From positions 62,001 through 126,000 of the forward strand of contig JBFWVT010000006.1 of NCBI GenBank assembly GCA_050246595.1: DNA of 64,000 nt, read 5' to 3'. The position numbers were made by a program, and so were the translations under genes. The notes under the pieces were generated by a model. It saw only the letters and a program-made list of their open reading frames with translations, made no database searches and was not told the DNA's origin. The DNA comes from DATARH01 sp050246595. GTDB taxonomy: Bacteria > Pseudomonadota > Alphaproteobacteria > ATCC43930 > CGMCC-115725. Shown here in pieces: positions 1 through 8,098 of this stretch; position 1 is the stretch's first letter, and each line of letters starts with the position of its first letter.

Positions 1-133
1 GCGAGCCGGAGCGCCGTATCAGCTCGATATAGTCGAGCAGGAAAGCGATGCCGACCATCGTGCCAAAGACGGCGCCGAACCATGCCAGGAATTGGCGGGC
101 GATGTAGCCGGACAGGGTCCGCGCGATCGGCAT
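1..133 (-). CDS. lptG: LPS export permease LptG, N-terminal part (cut by window edge)
   Basis: Only the first 44 codons are present. The start ATG is at 133 and the gene runs off the left edge. The translation begins MPIARTLSGYIARQFLAWF and continues into a hydrophobic first membrane segment (GAVFGTMVGIAFLLDYIEL), the usual N-terminus of LptG/YjgP-YjgQ permeases. LptG pairs with LptF and the ATPase LptB in the inner membrane to extract lipopolysaccharide for the Lpt bridge. It lies 20 bp downstream of lptF on the same strand, the standard lptFG order. Assignment rests on the short N-terminus plus the lptF neighbour. Confidence 0.8.
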   Translation of the reverse strand, partial: MPIARTLSGYIARQFLAWFGAVFGTMVGIAFLLDYIELIRRSGS

Positions 134-153
134 CCTGGGAGTCCCGCTTACGG

Positions 154-1269
154 TCAGCCGATCGCCGCCGCTGCCCGCCGTGGGCGCCGGCGGGGGAGGC
201 CGAACCGCAGGACCACGATCCCCAGCACCAGCGGCGACAGATTGACGATATAGAGCAGCGGGATCAGGTCGGTATTGCGGCCGGCCAGGTTCTTGACCCC
301 GAGATCGACCGCCTGGAACAGAAAGGCGATCCCGACCGCCAGCAGTACGCGACGCAACTGGCCGCGCCGGTCGAGTTCGCCCGGCAGCAGGCAGGCCAGC
401 GGTATCATGACAAAGCTGAAAATCGACAGCGGCACCACGAGGCGCTGATGCGCCTCGACGATAAAGCTGCGCCGCAGCATCGGGTCGAGCTGCGGCGGCG
501 GCCGAAACAACTCGTCGAGAAACCGCTCCTGGGCTTCGCGGAACCTGACGCCGGGCGCGTCGCGCAGCAGGTTGAGATCGAGCGTATAGCGGTCGAAAGT
601 CAGAATCGAGAGCTTGCCGGAGGCGCGGTCAAAGCTCTGCCGGCTGCCGTTCACCATGATGAGGCGCGAGATCTGCTCGTCATCGGTGAAGGCGCCGCGC
701 TCGGCGACGATCGTAACCGGTTGCCGCGGATCGCGATCGTCGTGGATCAACAGACCGGTGACCTGGCCGCGCTCGTCGCGCCCGGCGATATAGATCGTCA
801 GCTTGCTCGAAATCGTCGTAAACGTGCCCTCCTGCAGCAGCGCCGAGACAAAGCGGTTGCGAATCTCGAATTGCAGGTCCTTGAACGCCCGGTTCGACGC
901 CGGCAGGAAATAGGCGGACAGGCTGAGCAGCGCGGCGCAGCCGATGCCGGCCAGGACAAAGACCGGGCGAGCGAGCGTAAACGGCCCCATCCCCGCACCG
1001 CGCATCACCACCAGCTCGCTCTCCGAGGTCAGCCGGTTGAACACGAACAGAACCGCGATAAAGGCGCCGATCGGCAGGACGATATCGAGAAACCGCGGCA
1101 GGATCAGCAATGCCAGGTAAAGAAAAAGCTCGGCCGAGAGGCCGCGATTGACGATCAGATCGACGAGACGCAGCGATTGCGCCAGCCACACGGCGGCGCT
1201 GAGCGCGGCTGTGACAAAGACCATGATGCTGAACGATTGCCGCAGGATATAGCGGTCGAGGATCGTCAT
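154..1269 (-). CDS. lptF: LPS export permease LptF
   Basis: Predicted inner-membrane subunit of the LptB2FG ABC transporter that moves LPS to the outer membrane. The 371-residue product has three N-terminal hydrophobic segments (about 12-30, 48-75, 98-122), a periplasmic beta-rich region (about 130-270) and three C-terminal segments (about 278-356), the YjgP/YjgQ layout. I chose the ATG at 1269 (MTILDRYILRQSF), which aligns with family N-termini. An in-frame start 87 bp upstream would add a Pro/Arg-rich extension with no family match. Followed 20 bp later by lptG, divergent from pepA across 152 bp. The C-terminus ends in an Arg/Pro-rich tail. Confidence 0.92.
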   Translation of the reverse strand: MTILDRYILRQSFSIMVFVTAALSAAVWLAQSLRLVDLIVNRGLSAELFLYLALLILPRFLDIVLPIGAFIAVLFVFNRLTSESELVVMRGAGMGPFTLARPVFVLAGIGCAALLSLSAYFLPASNRAFKDLQFEIRNRFVSALLQEGTFTTISSKLTIYIAGRDERGQVTGLLIHDDRDPRQPVTIVAERGAFTDDEQISRLIMVNGSRQSFDRASGKLSILTFDRYTLDLNLLRDAPGVRFREAQERFLDELFRPPPQLDPMLRRSFIVEAHQRLVVPLSIFSFVMIPLACLLPGELDRRGQLRRVLLAVGIAFLFQAVDLGVKNLAGRNTDLIPLLYIVNLSPLVLGIVVLRFGLPRRRPRRAAAAIG

Positions 1270-1421
1270 CGCCGGCGGATCATAGGGGCGGCGGCATGCC
1301 GCCGCCACCGCTTTCCTGCCGCAAGGATCGGCCGGCGGCGAGCGCCTCGCCGGCATTGACTCGCGCCGGCAACGCGTCTATCGCGCGGGCAGGCTTTGGT
1401 TGGCTGGCCCGGAGTTGCCCG

Positions 1422-2933
1422 ATGAAGATCGACTTCGCGAAATTCGCGCCGCCCCGATCGGGCGCTGTCGTCGTCGGCGCATGGGAGGACCGGGTCCTGA
1501 CCGCGGCGGCGCGGCGGCTCGATGAAGAGACCGGCGGCGCGATCGGCCGGGCCGTTGCTGCCTCTCCGCGCTTCCACGGCAAGAAGAATGAGCTGCTGCC
1601 GCTGATCGGACCGCCGAACGTGCCGCTGAGCCGCATCGTCGTGGCCGGCCTTGGCAAGCCGGACGCGGTCGATGCCCGGCTGTTGCAGGACCTCGGCGGC
1701 AATCTCGTCGCGCATCTGAACGGCGCCGGCGAAAGCGAGGCGACCATCGCGATCGAACTCAATGACGGCGCGCCAGGGACGCCAGGGGTGAAGCCGGGCG
1801 AGGCCGCCGCGCAGCTCGCCTTTGGCGCTGCGTTGCGCGCCTATCGCTTCGACAAATACCGCACCACCGAAAAACCCGAAAAGAAACTCTCGCTCGCCGC
1901 GATCACGGTGGCGACCGAGGCGCCCGACGCCGCCAGGGAAGCGCACCGCGCGCTCGGCGCTGCCGCCGAGGCGATCGCCTTTACGCGCGATCTGGTTTCC
2001 GAGCCGGCCAACACCCTCTACCCCGAAACAATGGCCGAGCGCGCGGCCTCTCTTGCCGCATTCGGCCTCGCCGTCGAGGTTCTTGACGAGAACCGCATGC
2101 GCGATCTCGGCATGGGGGCGCTGCTCGGCGTTGCGCAAGGCAGCGTCCGCCCGCCGCGTCTGGTGGTCATCGAGCATCGCGGCGGACCGGCGGGAACCGC
2201 GCCGATCGCCTTTGTCGGCAAGGGCGTCACATTCGACACCGGCGGCATCTCGATCAAGCCGGCGGCCGGCATGGGCGACATGAAATGGGACATGGCCGGC
2301 GCCGGCGCGGTGATCGGGCTGATGCGCCTGCTCGGCGCCCGTAGCGCCCGGGTCAACGCAGTTGGCATTGTCGGGCTGGTCGAGAACATGCCGTCCGGCT
2401 CGGCGCAGCGGCCGGGGGATATTGTGCGGTCCATGTCAGGTCAAACGATCGAGGTCCTCAATACCGATGCCGAGGGTCGGCTCGTCCTGGCCGATGCGCT
2501 CTGGTACTGCCAGGACCGGTTCAAGCCGCAGCTGATGATCGATCTCGCGACCCTGACCGGCGCGATCATCGTCGCGCTCGGCAATGAGTATGCCGGGCTG
2601 TTCGCCAATGATGACGAACTGGCCGAGCGGCTGATCGCGTCCGGTAACGCGGTCGGCGAAAAACTGTGGCGGATGCCGCTCGGCGACAGCTACGACCGCG
2701 CGATCGACAGCGACGCCGCTGATGTCAAGAATATCAGCGGCGATCGCGGCGCCGGGAGCACGATCGGAGCGCAGTTCATCAAGCGCTTTGTTAACGACGT
2801 GCCCTGGGCGCATCTCGACATCGCCGGTGTCGCCTGGTCGAAAAAGGATTCCCCCACTGTGCCGAAGGGGGCGACCGCGTTCGGGGTCCGCCTGCTCGAC
2901 CGCTTTGTCGCCGAGCATTATGAGAGGGCATGA
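1422..2933 (+). CDS. pepA: Leucyl aminopeptidase (M17 family)
   Basis: Cytosolic metallo-aminopeptidase that removes N-terminal residues from peptides; some homologues also bind DNA. The 503-residue length is normal for the family. The metal-binding block GKGVTFDTGG is at about residues 266-277 and the M17 signature NTDAEGRLVLADAL at about 347-360. The catalytic domain is C-terminal, after a divergent alpha/beta N-terminal domain. The start ATG at 1422 has GGAG 8 nt upstream and gives the expected MKIDFAKF N-terminus; longer in-frame starts add unsupported sequence. Divergent from lptF, an arrangement common in alphaproteobacteria, where holC follows. Here a small foreign-looking cassette (3054-3785) separates pepA from holC. 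Confidence 0.95.
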   Translation: MKIDFAKFAPPRSGAVVVGAWEDRVLTAAARRLDEETGGAIGRAVAASPRFHGKKNELLPLIGPPNVPLSRIVVAGLGKPDAVDARLLQDLGGNLVAHLNGAGESEATIAIELNDGAPGTPGVKPGEAAAQLAFGAALRAYRFDKYRTTEKPEKKLSLAAITVATEAPDAAREAHRALGAAAEAIAFTRDLVSEPANTLYPETMAERAASLAAFGLAVEVLDENRMRDLGMGALLGVAQGSVRPPRLVVIEHRGGPAGTAPIAFVGKGVTFDTGGISIKPAAGMGDMKWDMAGAGAVIGLMRLLGARSARVNAVGIVGLVENMPSGSAQRPGDIVRSMSGQTIEVLNTDAEGRLVLADALWYCQDRFKPQLMIDLATLTGAIIVALGNEYAGLFANDDELAERLIASGNAVGEKLWRMPLGDSYDRAIDSDAADVKNISGDRGAGSTIGAQFIKRFVNDVPWAHLDIAGVAWSKKDSPTVPKGATAFGVRLLDRFVAEHYERA

Positions 2934-3053
2934 CTCGTCGTTTTCCAGTTTGACCTGTTATCTGTTGCGACAAGCTAGTGAATCTTTCTAGCGAAACCCG
3001 AAACCGATGAGGATTGGCGCTACGAGTTCGAAAAGAAGTGAAGAGAAGTGGGC

Positions 3054-3563
3054 ATGCAGCTCGTGTCAATCCCGGTAGTATTGGCTTTTTTCTTGGTTGC
3101 TCCTCCAGCTACCGCGGCTTCGGACACGGCGCTCCGAGCGGTGTATTGCCTTCCCATTATTGATAGTGAGATCGCAACTCAGCGGCAGATTAGCCAAGAA
3201 TTGCTTAATACCTCTATGCCAGCCCATCAGCGCCAACAGATCGAAAACAGTACAGCTCAGCTCGAGCAGTGGATAACCGATAATCGGCAGCGCCTCGCGA
3301 CTTATGCAGCCAGCAATGGTGTACTTGGAGCAATCAATAATCTTGATGAGGCTGCAGCTTTCCTCGGTGCAAAACGCCGAGGCGAAATTGACGCCGCACA
3401 ATGTGCTGCGGAAAAGCAATCTGGAATTATATGTGCTTATGAATGCACCCGCAGGTGTACTCCTGCCAATTTGCCCTGTTTTCAACGGTGCTCAACAGTA
3501 TGTAACATGCCAACCTGCGCTCGCACATTCGCCTGCATTAACCCGACTTGGTTACCTTATTGA
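3054..3563 (+). CDS. Exported Cys-rich hypothetical protein
   Basis: Family not recognised. The 169-residue product starts with a clear signal peptide (MQLVSIPVVLAFFLVAPPA, cleavage likely after ATA). A helical, Gln-rich middle follows (about 45-85). The C-terminal ~40 residues carry about eight cysteines in CxxxC-like spacing (CAYECTRRC, CFQRCSTVC), suggesting a disulfide-stabilised or metal-binding periplasmic domain. ATG 3054 has GAAG about 6 nt upstream; GTG 3048 is an alternative. Base composition is clearly less GC-rich than the flanks, and many codons are A/T-ending, so recent acquisition is likely. It is separated by 18 bp from a small membrane protein gene and splits the usual pepA-holC pair. 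Confidence 0.6.
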   Translation: MQLVSIPVVLAFFLVAPPATAASDTALRAVYCLPIIDSEIATQRQISQELLNTSMPAHQRQQIENSTAQLEQWITDNRQRLATYAASNGVLGAINNLDEAAAFLGAKRRGEIDAAQCAAEKQSGIICAYECTRRCTPANLPCFQRCSTVCNMPTCARTFACINPTWLPY

Positions 3564-3581
3564 GTGATATGGCTGACTAAG

Positions 3582-3785
3582 ATGGCACGCTCCCCAATTA
3601 CCCTCGAACAGCTTGCGCGCCTAGCTGTTGATGATGCCGGCCGCCTTTATTGGGATGGTCAAGAGGTCGTCACGACTCTTTCGCTCCCCTGGTACGTAAA
3701 TATCGCCATTATCGTCGGCGCCTCAGGTGCTGTCATAACTGCTTTGTGGCCAATCCTGCAATATTTTTTCCTCGCTCGTTGTTGA
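3582..3785 (+). CDS. Small single-span membrane protein
   Basis: Family not recognised. The 67-residue product has a soluble N-terminus containing a DDAGRLYWDGQEV motif, which resembles a short beta-hairpin, and a hydrophobic segment at about residues 45-64 (YVNIAIIVGASGAVITALW). ATG 3582 is chosen over the in-frame GTG at 3564, which sits directly on the upstream stop codon. It follows the Cys-rich exported protein gene by 18 bp and shares its lower GC content, so the two may be one acquired unit. A similar N-terminal pattern occurs in small proteins beside phage or mobile genes, but nothing here proves that origin. Confidence 0.5.
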   Translation: MARSPITLEQLARLAVDDAGRLYWDGQEVVTTLSLPWYVNIAIIVGASGAVITALWPILQYFFLARC

Positions 3786-3807
3786 TAGACCGGCAATTTG
3801 ATCGGTT

Positions 3808-4254
3808 ATGGCCGAGATCGGCTTCTATCATCTGCTAGCGACGCCGCTCGACCGCGCTCTGCCGCGTCTGCTCGACCGCGCCCGCGCGCAAGGCTACCGC
3901 ATCGTCGTGCGCGCCGCCTCGGCGGATCGGGTCGAGCATCTGAATTCGGTGCTGTGGACCTATGACGATTCGAGCTTCCTGCCGCACGGCTCGGCGCGCG
4001 ACGGCAACGCCGCCCTTCAGCCGATCTGGCTGACCGAGGGGGACGACAACCCGAACGGGGCGACGATGCTGGTGCTGGCGGACGGCGCCGAGCCCGGCGA
4101 CCTGACGCAATATGCCCGCATTGCCGATCTGTTCGACGGCAACGACCCCGACGCAGTCGAAGCCGCACGCGAGCGCTGGCGCCGCGCCAGGGCCGCTGGC
4201 CACACGCTGACCTACTGGCAGCAGACCGGCGCGGGGTGGGAGAGGAAGGGCTGA
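3808..4254 (+). CDS. holC: DNA polymerase III chi subunit
   Basis: Chi is an accessory subunit of the clamp-loader complex that links it to single-stranded-DNA-binding protein. The 148-residue product shows the HolC pattern: FYHLLATPLDRALPRLL at the N-terminus, a central VLWTYDDSSFLPHG block (about residues 48-61) and a PIWLT strand at about 71-75. The Trp/Tyr-rich C-terminus (TYWQQTGAGWERK) is also typical of alphaproteobacterial chi. The ATG at 3808 gives the expected N-terminus. pepA-holC adjacency is common in this class, supporting the call although a cassette now lies between them. Confidence 0.88.
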   Translation: MAEIGFYHLLATPLDRALPRLLDRARAQGYRIVVRAASADRVEHLNSVLWTYDDSSFLPHGSARDGNAALQPIWLTEGDDNPNGATMLVLADGAEPGDLTQYARIADLFDGNDPDAVEAARERWRRARAAGHTLTYWQQTGAGWERKG

Positions 4255-4320
4255 CCCCGGAGCGCCGGCGTCTGCCGGCTCACCGAAGGCGGCGGCTCGT
4301 CCGGCTCGGCTGCGGGACCG

Positions 4321-4578
4321 TCAGTCCGGTTTTTCGGCGGTGATTACCCCGGTTCTTGGATCGGCCCGGAATTCCATATTCCGGCCGTCCTTGACGCCTT
4401 CGCCCTCCCAGCGACCGTCGTCGGCCTCAAGCTTCGAAATCGATGTGTAACCTGCCTGCTTGACCTTTTGAACAACCTGCTCGAATGGCATCCAGTCCGG
4501 ACCCGGCCTGTCCGCCAAGGCAATCGTCGAACCGCCCGCAAGAGCGAGCCCAAGAGCAAGGCTCAATATCGGTCGCAT
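4321..4578 (-). CDS. Periplasmic PepSY-domain protein
   Basis: Small exported protein of 85 residues with a signal peptide (MRPILSLALGLALAGGS, cleavage likely after ALA) and one PepSY-type fold. Visible features are PFEQVVQKVKQAGY, ISKLEADDGRWEGEG and the terminal strand PRTGVITAEKPD. Such domains are thought to modulate peptidases or bind envelope ligands; the exact role is unknown. The start at 4578 is set by GGAGG six bases upstream. A GGAAC-N17-TGTT element lies about 30 bp upstream, which resembles an EcfG general-stress promoter. Convergent with holC and divergent from ndk. A second PepSY gene with a similar box is at 41824. Confidence 0.75.
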   Translation of the reverse strand: MRPILSLALGLALAGGSTIALADRPGPDWMPFEQVVQKVKQAGYTSISKLEADDGRWEGEGVKDGRNMEFRADPRTGVITAEKPD

Positions 4579-4605
4579 CGCAATCCTCCACATGGCAACA
4601 CCGCC

Positions 4606-4631
4606 AACATGCCCGGCCGCGGTCGAGTTCC
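4606..4631 (-). promoter_or_regulatory. Candidate EcfG-type stress promoter
   Basis: On the minus strand GGAAC (4631-4627) is followed after exactly 17 bases by TGTT (4609-4606), close to the alphaproteobacterial EcfG consensus GGAAC-N17-CGTT. It would start transcription just upstream of the PepSY gene. Two similar boxes precede other small exported-protein genes in this window. Pattern match only; no expression evidence. Confidence 0.35.
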
Positions 4632-4789
4632 GTCGTGACCGAACGCGCGAGCGCCGCACTTTCCGGGCCGATCGGGCGGCAATCCGCGCGGTGACGATGA
4701 CGCCGCAGTCGGATCAGGAGGGCGGCGCGGATTGCCGGCGCCGCGTCGCATCGCTATAACCCGCGCTCCCCACGGCAGCGAGACACATC

Positions 4790-5212
4790 ATGGCCGTCGA
4801 GCGCACCCTGTCGATTATCAAGCCGGACGCGACCCGGCGCAATCTCACCGGCGCGATCAACGAGCGCTTCGAGCGCAACGGGCTCAGGATCATTGCGCAA
4901 AAGCGGCTGCTTCTGACGCGTGACATCGCCGAGCGCTTTTACGCCGTCCATGCGCAGCGCCCGTTCTACAACAGCCTGATCGGCTTTATGATTTCGGGGC
5001 CGGTGGTCGTGCAGGTGCTCGAAGGCGAGAACGCAGTTGCCAAAAACCGCGAGGTGATGGGCGCGACCGATCCGGCCAAGGCCGATCCCGGCACGATCCG
5101 CAGGGATTTCGCCGAGTCGATCGAGGCCAATTCGGTGCACGGCTCGGATTCGCCCGAGAATGCGTCGCAGGAGATTGCGTTCTTCTTCTCGCAGATCGAG
5201 ATCTGCCCCTGA
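4790..5212 (+). CDS. ndk: Nucleoside diphosphate kinase
   Basis: Cytosolic enzyme that transfers the gamma-phosphate between nucleoside triphosphates and diphosphates through a phosphohistidine. The 140-residue length is standard. The N-terminal ERTLSIIKPDATRRNL motif and the active-site NSVHGSDSPENA block are intact, with His117 as phospho-acceptor. Neighbours are the PepSY gene (divergent) and a convergent short cox subunit gene 14 bp downstream, followed by purN. ndk-purN proximity is frequent in alphaproteobacteria. Confidence 0.96.
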   Translation: MAVERTLSIIKPDATRRNLTGAINERFERNGLRIIAQKRLLLTRDIAERFYAVHAQRPFYNSLIGFMISGPVVVQVLEGENAVAKNREVMGATDPAKADPGTIRRDFAESIEANSVHGSDSPENASQEIAFFFSQIEICP

Positions 5213-5226
5213 GGCGCCCGCAGCCG

Positions 5227-5352
5227 CTAGATCAGGAAAAGCGCCATCCCGATCAGGATCAGCACGACCACGACGAGCGTGATCTGCATGAACCGGGTGA
5301 ACCCGATCCAGGTTCGGCGGTGCCGTTCGAGTTCGGGATCTGCGGTTGACAT
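5227..5352 (-). CDS. aa3-type cytochrome c oxidase subunit IV (41 aa)
   Basis: Translation of the minus strand gives a 41-residue protein, MSTADPELERHRRTW followed by IGFTRFMQ and a single hydrophobic helix (about residues 24-41, ITLVVVVLILIGMALF). This matches the tiny bacterial aa3-type oxidase subunit IV family of alphaproteobacteria, whose members share the E-x-H-x-x-T-W-x-x-F-x-x-x-x-x pattern before one transmembrane span. The role is structural, at the periphery of cytochrome c oxidase. It is placed between ndk and purN, away from the main oxidase genes, as is usual for this family. It is too short for common gene callers, so the call rests on the motif and context. Confidence 0.75.
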   Translation of the reverse strand: MSTADPELERHRRTWIGFTRFMQITLVVVVLILIGMALFLI

Positions 5353-5405
5353 CGCGTGCCTCGCCGGGTTGGGACCGTTGCGCGAGGTATAGCCTAATCG
5401 GCTGA

Positions 5406-6056
5406 TCAGACAAGCGCTTCCAGCGGGTTGAGCACGATCTCCCGGGGTGCGGCGGCGCCGGCGATCACGACCCTGTCGCCCTCGATATGCAGCCGGCCTT
5501 CGGCGAACAGCCGCACCGCGAGCGGGTAGAGCCGGTGCTCGGCCCGCAGGATGCGGCGGGACAACCGCTCCTCGTCATCGTCGCCATGCACCGGCACGAC
5601 GGCCTGCGCGATGATCGGTCCGGTATCGACCGCGTCGCGCACAAAATGCACGGTGCAGCCGGAAAACCGGACGCCGGCCGCCAGCGCCTGGCGTTGCGCA
5701 TGAAGTCCGGGGAAGGAAGGCAGCAGCGACGGGTGGATGTTGACGAGCCGATCGCGCCAGGCCGCGACAAAACCGCTGTCGAGGATGCGCATGTATCCGG
5801 CGAGCGCGACGAGCGCGACGCCGCTTTGCCGCAGCGCGGCATCGGCCGCCGCAGCAAATCTCTGCCGGCTCGGATCGGCGATGATGCGATGCGCGATCCC
5901 GGCGCGGGCGGCCCGCTCGAGACCCGGCGCCTCCGGGCGGTTGCTGATGACGAGGGAGATTTCGGCCGGGTAGTCCGGATCGGCGGCGGCATCGATCAGC
6001 GCCTGCAAGTTCGATCCGCGGCCCGAGATCAGAACGCCAACGCTGAGCCGGGTCAT
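5406..6056 (-). CDS. purN: Phosphoribosylglycinamide formyltransferase
   Basis: Third step of de novo purine synthesis: formylation of GAR with 10-formyl-THF. The 216-residue product shows the N-terminal VGVLISGRGSNLQAL phosphate-binding block, the catalytic NIHPSLLPSFPG motif (Asn106, His108) and DTGPII with Asp144. ATG 6056 gives the canonical MTRLSVGVLISG start; upstream in-frame ATGs add a basic leader without family support. In most relatives purM lies directly upstream. Here it is absent and the gene instead faces a DUF2066 gene across 187 bp containing tandem repeats. purD lies separately at about 49 kb. Confidence 0.94.
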   Translation of the reverse strand: MTRLSVGVLISGRGSNLQALIDAAADPDYPAEISLVISNRPEAPGLERAARAGIAHRIIADPSRQRFAAAADAALRQSGVALVALAGYMRILDSGFVAAWRDRLVNIHPSLLPSFPGLHAQRQALAAGVRFSGCTVHFVRDAVDTGPIIAQAVVPVHGDDDEERLSRRILRAEHRLYPLAVRLFAEGRLHIEGDRVVIAGAAAPREIVLNPLEALV

Positions 6057-6130
6057 CGTTCTCCGCATCGATTGGCGGCGCATCGCCGACTTGCCGCGTC
6101 CCCGAGGGCATTACACCCCCAAGGGCATCA

Positions 6131-6169
6131 CATCATGGCGGCGCATCATGGCGGCGCATCATGGCGTCG
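6131..6169. repeat. Three tandem 13-bp repeats in a divergent promoter region
   Basis: Unit catcatggcggcg occurs at 6131-6143 and 6144-6156, then with one change (g to t) at 6157-6169. It sits between purN and the DUF2066 operon and each unit contains an ATG, producing several spurious start codons. It could be a regulatory array or simple slippage; nothing distinguishes these from sequence alone. Confidence 0.8.
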
Positions 6170-6243
6170 CATCGCAAACTGCGCTATCACCGGAGAGGTG
6201 CGGCCGCAGTGCCGCGAGGGTACGGGATCGGGGGCGCAGTGCA

Positions 6244-7437
6244 ATGACCTTGCCGCTGAGAGCGGCCTCGGGGCGCAGCCGGAACGGGCGCCGGATTGCC
6301 GGTGCCGCCTTCTTCTTGCTGCTGCTCGTTCAGGCGACCGCCGAGCCGGCGCGGGCGCAGCCGGCGGACCCGTTCTCGGCTACGGTGAGGGTTGACGCGC
6401 GCGCCGACACGGCGTCCAAGGCGCGTGAGACGGCGCGCGTCGAAGGGCAGAGGCGGGCGCTGGTGGCGATCGCCGAACGCCTGTCGGGCGGCGCTTCCGT
6501 CCAGCCGCCAAAGCTCGACGACCGGACGATCACCGACCTTGTCGCCAGTTTCGAGGTCGCGAACGAACGGATGTCGGCGGTGCGTTATGTGGCGGAGTAT
6601 ACGTTTCACTTCCGACCGGCCGAGACCCGGCGCGCGTTGGGTGTCGCCGCCGAAGCCGGCGCCGCGGGGTCTCCGCCGAAGCCGGATACCGTCAAGCCGG
6701 ACGTGGCGGAGCCTGTCGCAAAGCGGACCGTGATCCTCCCGGTATATCAGGCGACGGGACAGACGGTGTTGTGGGACGACCCCAACCCGTGGCGCGAGGC
6801 TTGGGAGCATGCGCCGGCGGCATCGGAGCGCGTTGTCGTCCCGCTTGGCGATGCCGGCGATCTCGCCGCGATCGACGCCGAGAAGGCGCGCGCCGGAGAC
6901 ACCGACGCGATCGCGGCAATTGCCCGTCGCAACGGCGGCGGCGAGGAGGCGGTTGTCGCGGTCGCAGTCCTTCGCGGCTCGTCCGACCGCCCGGGCGGGG
7001 TCGATGTGCGGCTGCGCCGCTATCGGGGCGGCCGCCTGGTCGATACCCGCGGCGAGGGTTTCGCCGCCAACCCCGGAGAAAGCGCCGTCGACCTGCTGCG
7101 CCGCGCCGTCGCAGCAATCGCTCCCGATATTGGCGCCGTCCGCGAGCCGGAGCCGCCGCCGGCTGAAATCGCACGGGAGCGGGAGCAGACGCTCACAGCG
7201 GTGCTGCCGATCGACAGCCTCGAAGACTGGCTGCGCGCGCGCGAGCGGCTGCAAGCCGTGCCGGCGATCCGCAAGATTACAGTTGCGGCCTTGTCGCGCC
7301 AGGAGGCGACGATCGCCATCGACTATACCGGGACGATCGAACAACTGAAATCGGAGCTTGCCAAAATCAGCCTGGATCTCGTGCAGCGCGAATCGCGGTG
7401 GCGGCTCGCCCGCGACGGCGCCGGCGGCGCGCCCTAG
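6244..7437 (+). CDS. DUF2066 domain exported protein
   Basis: Function unknown. The 397-residue protein belongs to the DUF2066 family, recognised from the core motif around KARETARVEGQRRALVAIAERL (about residues 60-80) and its conserved place before a CDP-alcohol phosphatidyltransferase, an AI-2E permease and a DnaA-like gene. It has a signal peptide or membrane anchor (about 17-40, rich in FFLLLLV) ending AEPARAQ, so the bulk is periplasmic. The ATG at 6244 is selected because it places the signal sequence at the N-terminus. It is first in a likely operon ending with hdaA. The middle region is Pro/Ala-rich and poorly conserved. Confidence 0.8.
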   Translation: MTLPLRAASGRSRNGRRIAGAAFFLLLLVQATAEPARAQPADPFSATVRVDARADTASKARETARVEGQRRALVAIAERLSGGASVQPPKLDDRTITDLVASFEVANERMSAVRYVAEYTFHFRPAETRRALGVAAEAGAAGSPPKPDTVKPDVAEPVAKRTVILPVYQATGQTVLWDDPNPWREAWEHAPAASERVVVPLGDAGDLAAIDAEKARAGDTDAIAAIARRNGGGEEAVVAVAVLRGSSDRPGGVDVRLRRYRGGRLVDTRGEGFAANPGESAVDLLRRAVAAIAPDIGAVREPEPPPAEIAREREQTLTAVLPIDSLEDWLRARERLQAVPAIRKITVAALSRQEATIAIDYTGTIEQLKSELAKISLDLVQRESRWRLARDGAGGAP

Positions 7438-7465
7438 CCCGCTGCGAGCCGCCGATAACCGTGCC

Positions 7466-8098
7466 ATGGTGCCCGAGCCCACCGCGCGCCCCAAACTCCC
7501 GCCGCTGCGCACGCTTCACCGGGGGCCGGCGTTGCGGCTGGTCGAACTCAACCTGAACCTGCCGAACGCCATCACGCTGGCGCGCCTCGCCTCGGTGCCG
7601 TTGGCGATCTGGCTCGTGCTCGGCGGGCACCACGCGGCTGCATTCTGGGTGTTCATCGGCGCCGGACTGTCCGACGCGGTGGACGGATACATCGCAAAGC
7701 GCTTTGACCGCCGCACCCCGCTTGGGGCGGTGCTCGACCCGGTCGCCGACAAGGCGCTGCTGACCGGTCTGTATGTCACGCTGTTTATGACCGGGCATCT
7801 GCCGGGCTGGCTGGTCTCGCTGGTGGTTCTGCGCGACGCATTGATCGTGCTCGGCTATGTCGCGTTGCGGGCGAGCGTCGGGTCGCACCGTCTGGGCCCG
7901 CTCTTTATCAGCAAGATAAATACGCTGGTCCAGATCGCGCTGGTCGGCTTCGTGCTGGCGCGGCTCGGGGTCGGGGCAGAGGCCGGGTGGGCGGAAGCGC
8001 TGTTGATCGCCACGGCGGCGATCACGACGGTGTTGTCGGGCCTGTCCTATCTCGTGCGCTGGGGCCGCATCATTCTCGGTTTGGAACGGACGCCGTGA
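7466..8098 (+). CDS. CDP-alcohol phosphatidyltransferase family protein
   Basis: Integral membrane enzyme family that exchanges CMP of a CDP-alcohol for a second alcohol in phospholipid synthesis. The signature DG-x2-AK-x8-G-x3-D-x3-D is present (VDGYIAKRFDRRTPLGAVLD followed by PVAD, about residues 73-96), with the catalytic aspartates intact. About five hydrophobic helices follow in 210 residues. Start ATG 7466 follows the DUF2066 stop by 28 bp. Its stop overlaps the next start as GTGA. The substrate is not determined by sequence; a PgsA- or cardiolipin-synthase-like role is possible. Confidence 0.85.
   Translation: MVPEPTARPKLPPLRTLHRGPALRLVELNLNLPNAITLARLASVPLAIWLVLGGHHAAAFWVFIGAGLSDAVDGYIAKRFDRRTPLGAVLDPVADKALLTGLYVTLFMTGHLPGWLVSLVVLRDALIVLGYVALRASVGSHRLGPLFISKINTLVQIALVGFVLARLGVGAEAGWAEALLIATAAITTVLSGLSYLVRWGRIILGLERTP

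Noticed and set aside
82..1359. Open frame on the + strand opposite lptF
   Set aside because: Antisense shadow; rich in Arg/Gln/Asp from reverse-complement codons, no family match.
5213..5226. tRNA or riboswitch near ndk/purN
   Set aside because: No cloverleaf or aptamer motif could be found; none was seen elsewhere in the window either.
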